Shown: in pieces, positions 56,001 to 64,000 of the stretch
Position numbering within the stretch: position 1 is the stretch's first letter
How the letters are laid out: the number at the start of each line of letters is the position of its first letter
Assembly: GCA_963995525.1 (NCBI GenBank)
Contig: OZ023210.1
Location: 2,910,073 to 2,974,072 of the forward strand
From: Escarpia spicata
Taxonomy: Eukaryota; Annelida; Polychaeta; Sabellida; Siboglinidae
Length of the DNA stretch: 64,000 nucleotides
Reading direction: 5' to 3'
Program-made: the position numbers and the translations under genes
Notes under the pieces: model-generated
Told to the model about the DNA's origin: nothing
What the model saw: the letters and a program-made list of their open reading frames with translations, nothing else
Database searches by the model: none

Positions 56001-59000
56001 TTAAATAAATAATAAAACAAAAATTGGTTATCTTGTATATTTTTCATGGCAATCTTAAGGCCAGACACCCAGGTAAATATATAATAAAAATACTCAAACT
56101 AGTTTTCTGCCAGATTACGATAGCTTTTATGTTTGCTATCAATAAAGAGTTTACTTGTACTGTATGACAATTACATACCTCTCAATTCTATCATTTGGGT
56201 AGAATAAATTGGACTATTTGCATAAATTATAAAATAATCCTATCCACCTGCCGTGTCTGGCCTGAACTATATAAAAGGTCAATTGATACGTGAAGAAAAT
56301 TTCATATCTGTCTGACACGTGCAGACGATGTGCTAAATTTACATTTCTTCTTATCATTCATCATCCGAGAACTATTCGTGCTAGCTATTTACATTCTTCG
56401 TTGGAAGACAACATTATCTGTTTGTTTAAAACAATCACAAGCTATCATTGTTCTGACTAAAACATACACGCACTCACACGTACAGATGGACACTTTCCCA
56501 TACCATCTCACATTGGCAGTCGAAAACCTGAACAAAGTACCCCTTGATTTAATTTTTTACCCCTTGTTTTCAGCAACGGGGTACATTACCCCTTTCCACA
56601 AACCCTGGCGAGGGCTCTGTGGTACCTTAATTAACAATAAAATAGATCTAGTGTATACTATTTCATGATGTTACAATAACAGTTATCACAGATGTATAGT
56701 ATCTTGGCAATAAATATGTTGGTTTATTATGTCATGATTTTATAAAAACATTTATTACGCATGTACAGTACTGTAACAACAAAATAGATGTAGTTCATAT
56801 GTAATTGATCATGATTTTATGGTAACAGTTATTACACCTGTATAATACTGTAGCAATAAAATATATCTGTAGTTAATATTATTTCATGATTTTTATGGTA
56901 ACAATTATTACACGTGTATAGAACTGTAACAATAAAATGTATTATGTCATTTATAAATACTATATCATGATTTTACAATAACAATTATCATACAGAGTAC
57001 CATTACAATAAAGTTGGCCCGACGACATACTTGCAGTAATAGCATAATATGTTTAAATTAAAATGTAGTTAAATAAGGATGTTGACCAATTTGAAACTGA
57101 GTTATCTTGTGATCATGGTGAATATTTGCAGGAGTGACCTTGCCTATTTTGATGGACTAAGTGAAACTATTCTGAGTGCTGGACTCGTCAAGCCAAAGCC
57201 TGGTGGGTGCCTAGACTTTCTCCCTCTTGTGTATACTGCTACAATGTAGCACATAGGCTCTGTATAAGTATCAAACAAAGCCTGGTGGGTGCCTAGACTT
57301 TCAAACTTAGGTTAAAAGGTGAGTCGGTGCATTTAGTGCAAATATTTGGAAATATGAAAGTGCAAATGCACTCATACATGTATGATTGAGATGAAAATGT
57401 TAAGTTTCAAGTATAAATGCATTTGACGAGGCATTTCCCTGGCTATAGTCAGTGAAGGATCACTGTGGACGTATAAATACATTTAGACCAGTCGTCTTCA
57501 GGCAGTAATTGCAGTGTGAAGTGGAGTTGGTGTTTGAACAAACAGGTCTGGCCGAGGTGAAATGTAAAGCACTTTGAGCAGTCTAGAGGGCTGGGCACCA
57601 CATCGTACAAGACTGGAGTGGGTCATAATGATTACATGTGTACATCATTTTACATTTAATTAATCATGACATAACTTATAAGGTTGCAAGTTCATAAACA
57701 CAAAAGTCGGTGTGATATACATTAAGTATACAATGATGTATACTTACCACAAGGACAGTGACTTAAGCCACTTATCGTTGTATGCCTTGAGTAATGCATT
57801 ATGTAACTGACGTCAATGTTTGTAGGAGTCTTCCAGCCACACATAGAGTTCCTCTTGGTTCGGGCTACCCCAGTCGACATTGTCCTCCTTGGTGTCAGCT
57901 TTAGCAAGCAAGTGGAAGGTTGGTTCAGGTTTCTATTAAACATTGTCCTCCTTGGTGTCAGCTTTAGCAAGCAAGTGGAAGGTTGGTTCAGGTTTCTATC
58001 AAACATTGTCCTCCTTGGTGTCAGCTTTAGCAAGCAAGTGGAAGGTTGGTTCAGGTTTCTATCAAACATTGTCCTCCTTGGTGTCAGCTTTAGCAAGCAA
58101 GTGGAAGGTTGGTTCAGGTTTCTATCAAACATTGTCCTCCTTAGTGTCACCTTTAGCAAGCAAGTGGAAGGTTGGTTCAGGTTTCTATCAAACATTGCCC
58201 TCCTTGGTGTCAGCTTTAGCAATCAAGTGGAAGGTTGGTTCAGGTTTCTATCAAACATTGTCCTCCTTGGTGTCGGCTTTAGCAAGCAAGTGGAAGGTTG
58301 GTTCAGGTTTCTATCAAACATTGTCCTCCTTTGTGTCAGCTTTAGCAAGCAAGTGGAAGGTTGGTTCATGTTTCTATCAAACAATGTCCTCCTTGGTGTC
58401 AGCTTTAGCAAGCAAGTGGAAGGTTGGTTCATGTTTCTATCAAACATTGACCTCCTTGGTGTCAGCTTTAGCAAGCAAGTGGAAGGTTGGTTCAGGTTTC
58501 TATCAAACATTGTCCTCCTTGGTGTCAGCTTTAGCAAGCAAGTGGAAGGTTGGTTCTGGTTTCTATCAAACATTGTCCTCCTTGGTGTCAGCTTTAGCAA
58601 GCAAGTGGAAGGTTGGTTCTGGTTTCTATCAAACATTGTCATCTGACACTTTGTCAGTGCGCTAAGTCATAATGTATATACAAAAGTGTTTGAATGCTCT
58701 AATGATATTCTACATTGATTGTTCTGATGTCAATGTTTGTGTAATTGTTTGCTTTCATTCCTGAAATATTTATGGTTTTGTGCATTGTTAATGTGATTGT
58801 TTCACTTCTGAAAAAGTTGGGTGTGTTTCTATTTTAAATTATGGTAATTTAATTTATTTGTTAACGTCTCTGTCAATTTCACATCTTCCAGGGTCATCCT
58901 TTGGGGAGATGCATCTGCTTCCCGAGCCTCTGTTCACTGCACCAACAGACAACATACACGTCCTGAACATCACAGGCTCAGACAATGGCAGAGTCTTCAT

Positions 59001-62000
59001 GTCAAGCAAAGATGGCTGCCTCTACGAGCTCGCTTATCAGGTAAGTACTCAAGGTTCGTTCACCGGTACAGGCACAGTTCCATTTGTAAACATTCGTTCA
59101 CCTGCATAGGGACAGTTCCATTTGTTAACATTTGTAAACATTCGTTCACTTGCATAGTGACAGTTCCATTTGTAAACATTTGTAAACATTCGTTCACCTG
59201 CATAGGGACAGTTCCATTTGTAAACTTCCGTTCACCTGCATAGGGACAGTTCCAATTGTAATCATTGCTTCTCCTGCATAGGGACAGTTCCATTTGTAAA
59301 CATTCGTTCACCTGCATAGTGACAGTTCCATTTGTAAACATTCGTTCACCTGCATAGGGACAGTTCCATATGTAAACATTCATTCACTTGCATAGGGACA
59401 GTTCCATTTGTAATCATTGCTTCACCTGCGTAGGGACAGTTCCATTTGTAAACATTCATTCACCTGCATAGGGACAGTTCCATTTGTAAACATTCGTTCA
59501 CCTGCATAAGGATAGTTCCAATTGTAATCATTGCTTCACCTGCTTAGGGACAGTTCCATTTGTAAACATTCGTTCACCTGCATAGGGACAGTTCCAATTG
59601 TAATCATTGCTTCACCTGCATAGGGACAGTTCCATTTGTAAACATTCGTTCACCTGCATAGGGACAGTTCCATTTGTAAACATTCGTTCACTTGCATAGT
59701 GACAGTTCCATTTGTAAACATTCATTCACTTGCATAGGAACAGTTTCATTTGTAAACATTTGTTCACTTGCATAGGGACAGTTCCATTTGTAAACGTTCG
59801 TTCACTTGCATAGGGACAGTTCCATTTGTAAACATTCGTTCACTTGCATAGTGAGTTCTATTTGTAAACATTCGTTTACCTGCATAGTGACAGTTCCATT
59901 TGTAAACATTCGTTCACCTGCATAGGGACAGTTCCAATTGTAATCATTGCTTCATCTGCATAGGGACAGTTCCATTTTTAAACATTCGTTCACCTGCATA
60001 GGGACAGTTCCATTTTTAAACATTCGTTCACCTGCATAGGGACAGTTCCAATTGTAATCATTCATTCACCTGCAACAAGCTGCTGTGTTTTATTGGGTTC
60101 AATGAAACTAGTTTTTTAATGAGATTTCCAACATGCTCTCACAAAAATTTGGACATAGACATTCCCAGACTGAAGTTGTAGTTTGTGCTAATCATGTCGT
60201 TTGACACGTCCAGTGTGATATTTCTGTTTCATTGCTTCATCTAGTGACCTGTCCATCACGTGACCTGTTGCTAGGCAAAATGTTCAACAAGCCATCACAA
60301 ATGAATGCTAAAAACATGTAGCTCTTCCATCAATGTTGTTGACATTTTTTCTTTGTGAACTAACAGAGGACAGTCGTTTAGGAGAGGACAGTCATTTAGG
60401 AGAGGACAGTCGTTTAGGAGAGGACAGTCGTTTAGGAGAGGACAGTCGTTTAGGAGAGGACAGTTGTTAAGGAGAGGACAGTTGTTTAGAAGAGGACAGG
60501 GCACTTGTGTAGAATCTGGACCCATCTCAATTTCGCCATTATAACTTGAGTTTTGCCCAACTTCGATACCTCAGTGCGTTAGTTCCATTATTCAACATTA
60601 TCACATGGATATTTACGTTTAAGAATTATTGTGTGTTAACGCACTTTTGAAGCGTAAATAGCGCCCCGGTTTGCATCAACATGCGCCGCTATATCGCTCA
60701 TTTTACGAGCGCGATGTGGTAACGCACTACCGCAGTGATGCAGACCAGTGATGCAGACCAGCGCACACCGGGTTGCTATTTGGGCTTCAAAAATGTGCTA
60801 AGATGCAATATTTTCGTAATACATACATGCCTGGGATGATGTTGAATGATGGGACTAACGCTCTGATGTATCAAAGTTAGGCAAAACTGAAGTAATAACA
60901 GCGAAATCGAGGTGGGTCCGGATTCTACACAAGTGCCGAGGACAGTTGTTAAGGAGAGGACAGTTGTTTTGGAGAGGACAGTTGTTTAGGAGAGGACAGT
61001 TGTTTAGGAGAGGACAGTTGTTTTTGAGAAGACAGTTGGTTAGGAGATGGCAGTTGGTTAGGAGACAGCAGTTGTTTAGGAGACGACAGTTGTTAAGGAG
61101 AGGACAGTTGTTTTTGAGAGGACAGTTGTTTAGAAGAGGACAGTTGTTTTTTAGAAGAGGACAGTTGTTTTTGAGAAGACAGTTGGTTAGGAGACAACAG
61201 TTGTTAAGGAGAGGACAGTTGTTAAGGAGAGGACAGTTGTTTAGGAGAGGACAGTTGTTAAGAGGAGACAGTTGTTAAGGAGAGGACAGTTGTTTTGGAG
61301 AGGACAGTTGTTTAGGAGAGGACAGTTGTTTAGAAGAGGACGGTTGGTTAGGAGACGGCAGTTGTTTAGGAGACGGCAGTTGTTTAGGAGAGGACAGTTG
61401 TTAAGGAGAGGACAGTTGTTTAGGAGAGAACTGTGTGCAGGAAAGATATTTTTAACAGATTTGTCACTGATGAATTTAAACTTTCATGTAATGAACATTA
61501 TCCTAGTGACATCAGTTTCTAGTTAACATTGGTGCCTGTTGTAACAGAATTGTACACAAGCTTGACCTGTGTTATCTGTATACTGTATACTATTATTTGT
61601 TATCTGTATACTATTATGTGTTATCTGTATACTGTATACTATTATGTGTTATCTGTATACTGTATACTATTATGTGTTATCTGTATACTGTATACTATTA
61701 TGTGTTATCTGTATACTATTATTTGTTATCTGTATACTATTATGTGTTATCTGTATACTAATATGTGTTATCTGTATACTATTATGTGTTATCTGTATAC
61801 TAATATGTGTTATCTGTATACTATTATGTGTTATCTGTATTCTATTATGATGTTGTAGGCGGAAGATGGTTGGTTCAGCAGAAAGTGCAGAAAAATCAAT
61901 CACTCAACGAGTCGTCTCTCTTTCGTTGTTCCATCCTTTCTCAACTTCTCCTTCATTGATGATGGTATGCACAATGTTCTTACCCAGTAACTTTGTTGAT

Positions 62001-63904
62001 GATGGCACGCACAATGTTCTTACCCATTAACTTTGTTGATAATGGCACGCACAATGTTCTTACCCATTAACTTTGTTGATGATGGCACGCACAATGTTCT
62101 TACCCATTAACTTTGTTGATGATGGCACGCATAATGTTCTTACTCAGTAACTTTGTTGATGATGGTACGCATAATGTTCTTACCCATTAACTTTGTTGAT
62201 GATGGCACGCACAATGTTCTTACCCATTAACTTTGTTGATGATGGCACGCACAATGTTCTTACCCATTAACTTTGTTGATGATGTCACGCACAATGTTCT
62301 TACCCATTAACTTTGTTGATGATGGCACGCACAATGTTCTTACCCATTAACTTTGTTGATGATGGCACGCACAATGTTCTTACTCATTAACTTTGTTGAT
62401 GATGGCACGCACAATGTTCTTACCCATTAACTTTGTTGATGATGGCATGCATAATGTTCTTACCCATTAACTTTGTTGATGATGGCATGCATAATGTTCT
62501 TACTCATTAACTTTGTTGATGATGGTATGCACAATGTTCTTACCCATTAACTGTGTTGATGATGGCACGCACAATGTTCTTACCCATTAACTTTGTTGAT
62601 GATGGCATGCATAATGTTCTTACTCAGTAACTTTGTTGATGATGGTACGCACAATGTTCTTACTCATTAACTTTGTTGATGATGGTACGCACAATGTTCT
62701 TACTCATTAACTTTGTTGCTGATGACACGCACAATGTTCTTACCCATTAACTTTGTTGATGATGGCATGCATAATGTTTTTACTCATTAACTTTGTTGAT
62801 GATGGCACACACAATGTTCTTACCCATTAACTTTGTTGATGATGGCACGCACAATGTTCTTACCCAGTAACTTTGTTGATGATGGCACGCACAATGTTCT
62901 TACACTTTAACTTTGTTGATGATGGTACGTACAATGTTCTTACTGATTAACTTTGTTGATGATGATACGCACAATGTTCTTACTCAGTAACTTTGTTGAT
63001 GATGGTACGCACAATGTTCTTACTCAGTAAATTTGTTGATGATGGTACGCACAATGTTCTTACTCATTTACTTTGTTGATGATGGTACGCACAATGTTCT
63101 TACCCAGTAACTTTGTTGATGATGGTACGCACAATGTTCTTACCCTTTAACTTTGTTGATGATGGCACACACAATGTTCTTACCCAGTAACTTTGTTGAT
63201 GATGGCAAGCACAATGTTCTTACCCAGTAACTTTGTTGATGATGGTACGCACAATGTTCTTACCCATTAACTTTGTTGATGATGGCACACACAATTTTCT
63301 TACCCATTAACTTTGTTGATGATGGCACGCACAATGTTCTTACTCATTAACTTTGTTGATGATGGTATGCACAATGTTCTTACCCATTAACTTTATTGAT
63401 GATGGTACGCACAATGTTCTTACCCATTAACTTTGTTGATGATGGTACGCACAATGTTCTTACCCATTAACTTTGTTGATGATGGTACGCACAATGTTCT
63501 TACTCATTAACTTTTTTGATGATGGTATGCACAATGTTCTTACCCAGTAACTTTGTTGATGATGGCACGAACAATGTTCTTACTCATTAACTTTGTTGAT
63601 GATGGTATGTACAATGTTCTTACTCATTAACTTTGTTGATGATGGTACGCACAATGATACACTCATGCACACCGCATACGTACATACATGATACAACTAT
63701 ATATTGAAGTAACTTCACATTTTCCTATAAACCAAGCGTGTCTTTTTTGTGTGAGATATGTTGGTAACTGTTACCTTAACGTGACACAAGTGTTAATTCG
63801 GTGGTTCTTACAGTGTACTTTGTTTTCCAGATCCTCTCCTACACATTAGTATAGATGACAGCAGGAAACTGCTGTATACATTATCAGAGAAAGGAACCAT
63901 TCAG
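52874..63904 (+). CDS. NUP155: NUP155, N-terminal beta-propeller part (7 exons, partial)
   Basis: Nup155 is a scaffold nucleoporin of the inner ring of the nuclear pore complex, with an N-terminal seven-bladed beta-propeller and a C-terminal alpha-solenoid. Exons: 52874-53011, 53336-53432, 57132-57202, 57826-57918 (or longer), 58892-59040, 61859-61964, 63831-63904. All junctions are GT-AG and phases agree. The joined protein reads [144 protein letters not shown]. This follows human NUP155 closely. Earlier N-terminal exons were not found; later ones lie beyond the window. Confidence 0.95.
53336..53432 (+). CDS. NUP155: NUP155 exon B
   Basis: Encodes [32 protein letters not shown], a strand-rich propeller segment. 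Acceptor ATGTGACAG, donor GG|GTATGT. A 24-bp and a 34-bp array follow in the 3.7-kb intron. Confidence 0.95.
53495..53930. repeat. 24-bp minisatellite, about 18 copies
   Basis: The unit is ATCACGAATCAGCTGGTTCA GCCC, with CAT/CAC variants. It begins about 60 bp after the exon B donor. The 8-codon period keeps frames open on both strands; not coding. Confidence 0.93.
53955..55650. repeat. 34-bp minisatellite, about 50 copies
   Basis: The unit is TGTACTGTATCATGAGACGT plus GAGAATAGATGTTT, with alternating ACGT/ATAT/ACAT at one site. A few 35-bp units (GTTTTGTAC) shift the frame. The last unit runs into TCATGAGTTTACAATAACAA, which resembles the ~75-bp repeat at 56645. Confidence 0.96.
55660..56640. 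other. Unique segment between two related repeats
   Basis: No gene recognised. Flanked by TTTACAATAACAATTATCAC (55645) and the related units at 56645-57005, so it may be an insertion into an older repeat array. Confidence 0.4.
56645..57010. repeat. Degenerate ~75-bp tandem repeat, about 5 copies
   Basis: Units of TCATGATTTTATGGTAACAG TTATTACACCTGTA then CTGTAACAATAAAAT, with length changes. Confidence 0.75.
57132..57202 (+). CDS. NUP155: NUP155 exon C
   Basis: Encodes [23 protein letters not shown]. Acceptor TTTGCAG, donor G|GTGGGT. A second copy of the exon end and donor (CAAAGCCTGGTGGGTGCC) lies 82 bp downstream at 57276. Confidence 0.95.
57826..57918 (+). CDS. NUP155: NUP155 exon D (minimal form)
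   Basis: Encodes [18 protein letters not shown] and [13 protein letters not shown], ending in phase 1 before GTTGGT. With this first donor the protein joins exon E as [14 protein letters not shown], close to the family. Eleven further donors at 63-bp intervals give longer in-frame versions, up to 58611. GTTGGT is a weak donor, so which copy is used needs transcripts. Confidence 0.88.
57878..58640 (+). repeat. 63-bp tandem repeat of NUP155 exon D end plus donor, 12 copies
   Basis: Donors (AAGTGGAAG|GTTGG) fall at 57919, then every 63 bp to 58612, with no indel in any unit. Each unit encodes 21 residues with no stop, for example [20 protein letters not shown]. Each also contains a pyrimidine-rich stretch ending GGTGTCAG, an acceptor-like end. 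Copies differ by about one to three bases. It could be intron, an expanded exon, or a mixture. Confidence 0.95.
58892..59040 (+). CDS. NUP155: NUP155 exon E
   Basis: Encodes [20 protein letters not shown] and [19 protein letters not shown]. Acceptor CATCTTCCAG, donor GTAAGT; phase 1 in, 0 out. A 38-bp array starts 16 nt after the donor. Confidence 0.96.
59057..60075. repeat. 38-bp minisatellite, about 26 copies
   Basis: The unit is CATTCGTTCACCTGCATAGG GACAGTTCCATTTGTAAA, with a second unit type (AATTGTAATCATTGCTTC). It starts almost at the donor of exon E but does not contain it. Confidence 0.95.
60365..61440. repeat. 18-bp minisatellite, interrupted by a MITE
   Basis: The unit is GGACAGTTGTTTAGGAGA. 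The left block is 60365-60499 and the right block 60938-61440; same orientation in both. Six-codon period, frames open but meaningless. Confidence 0.95.
60500..60937. mobile_element. 438-bp foldback MITE with 8-bp target duplication
   Basis: The ends are GGCACTTGTGTAGAATCTGG and the inverted CCGGATTCTACACAAGTGCC. The inverted arms extend about 200 bp each (GTTTTGCCCAACTTCGATAC and its inverse). GAGGACAG directly flanks both ends (60492-60499 and 60938-60945). It has no ORF. An 8-bp duplication suits hAT-type insertion, but GAGGACAG also occurs in every unit of the host array. Confidence 0.85.
61570..61850. repeat. 21-bp minisatellite before NUP155 exon F
   Basis: Units of TGTTATCTGTATACTATTAT G, some with an extra CTGTATA. 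The array ends about 10 nt before the exon F acceptor (GATGTTGTAG), so it supplies the branch-point region. Confidence 0.93.
61859..61964 (+). CDS. NUP155: NUP155 exon F
   Basis: Encodes [35 protein letters not shown]. Acceptor TGTTGTAG, donor GATG|GTATGC, phase 0 in, 1 out. The last bases and donor begin a 40-bp tandem array. Confidence 0.95.
61953..63655 (+). repeat. 40-bp tandem repeat of NUP155 exon F end plus donor, about 43 copies
   Basis: The unit is CTTTGTTGATGATGGCACGC ACAATGTTCTTACCCATTAA. The first unit overlaps the exon end (TTCATTGATGATG|GTATGC). By my count 18 units have GT at the donor position, 22 have GC and 3 neither. Unit length is constant. Because 40 is not a multiple of three, and stops occur, later donors would break the frame. 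Confidence 0.95.
63831..63904 (+). CDS. NUP155: NUP155 exon G
   Basis: Encodes [24 protein letters not shown]. Acceptor TTGTTTTCCAG, donor GTACAA; phase 1 in, 0 out. Last exon visible in the window. Confidence 0.95.
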
Positions 63905-64000
63905 GTACAATGTTTCTTATTGGTTATGGTATTTTATTTTATTTTAAAGTTGTATTATGACACAAATAATATTTCAATTAACTTGCAAACTTGTTATCAA

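Noticed and set aside
57722..58222. Antisense repeated frames ([20 protein letters not shown])
   Set aside because: Reverse-strand shadow of the 63-bp NUP155 repeat.
60946..61526. Arg/Gln-rich frames (LFRRGQ repeats)
   Set aside because: 18-bp minisatellite translation.

Overview
This window is animal genomic DNA, most likely from a marine lophotrochozoan invertebrate and perhaps a mollusc. The clues are short phased exons with GT-AG introns, CR1-type LINE copies, a tRNA-headed SINE, several TIR and foldback DNA elements, and an unusual density of minisatellites. The species cannot be read from the sequence.

Layout. (1) 1-16,072, minus strand: the 5' half of VWA8, a mitochondrial AAA+ ATPase with a C-terminal von Willebrand A domain. 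Thirteen exons were traced. They join in phase from an arginine-rich transit peptide (ATG at 16,070-16,072) through the first ATPase module into the second Walker A. The gene runs off the left edge after about 510 codons. Intron 1 carries a SINE and a probable DNA transposon with a PHD-type zinc-finger ORF. (2) 16.2-29.8 kb: mobile-element-rich spacer. It holds a 452-bp TIR element, a second copy of it split by a truncated CR1, RT relics, a pogo-like transposase relic, and a large diverged inverted repeat centred on a simple-sequence tract with a 200-bp assembly gap. (3) 29.85-33.48 kb, plus strand: two exons of a gene resembling mitochondrial rRNA methyltransferase 1 (MRM1), with a 2-kb TIR element in the intron. 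The catalytic exons were not found. (4) 33.5-47 kb: a BED-finger exon, CR1 fragments, a decayed CXC-domain ORF, a 2.7-kb array of a 36-bp unit, and a near full-length but broken CR1 (43.27-46.5 kb) with ORF1 esterase, endonuclease and reverse transcriptase. (5) 47.5-48.5 kb, minus strand: the last two exons of an unrecognised gene. (6) 50.3-64 kb, plus strand: seven exons of the N-terminal beta-propeller region of NUP155, running off the right edge, with arrays in nearly every intron.

The main observation is where the minisatellites sit. In at least four places the repeated unit contains the end of a coding exon plus its 5' splice site: VWA8 exon 13 (39 bp), VWA8 exon 11 (56 bp), NUP155 exon D (63 bp, exactly 12 copies, open in frame) and NUP155 exon F (40 bp, about 43 copies with GT or GC at the donor position). 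NUP155 exon C has a fifth, two-copy version. Other arrays lie within about 20 nt of 3' splice sites. Tandem amplification seeded at exon-intron junctions therefore appears to shape these genes, and in the 63-bp case it may lengthen the coding exon. VWA8 and NUP155 are housekeeping genes; nothing here suggests they work together. The common theme is intron and exon-edge growth by tandem duplication and transposons.
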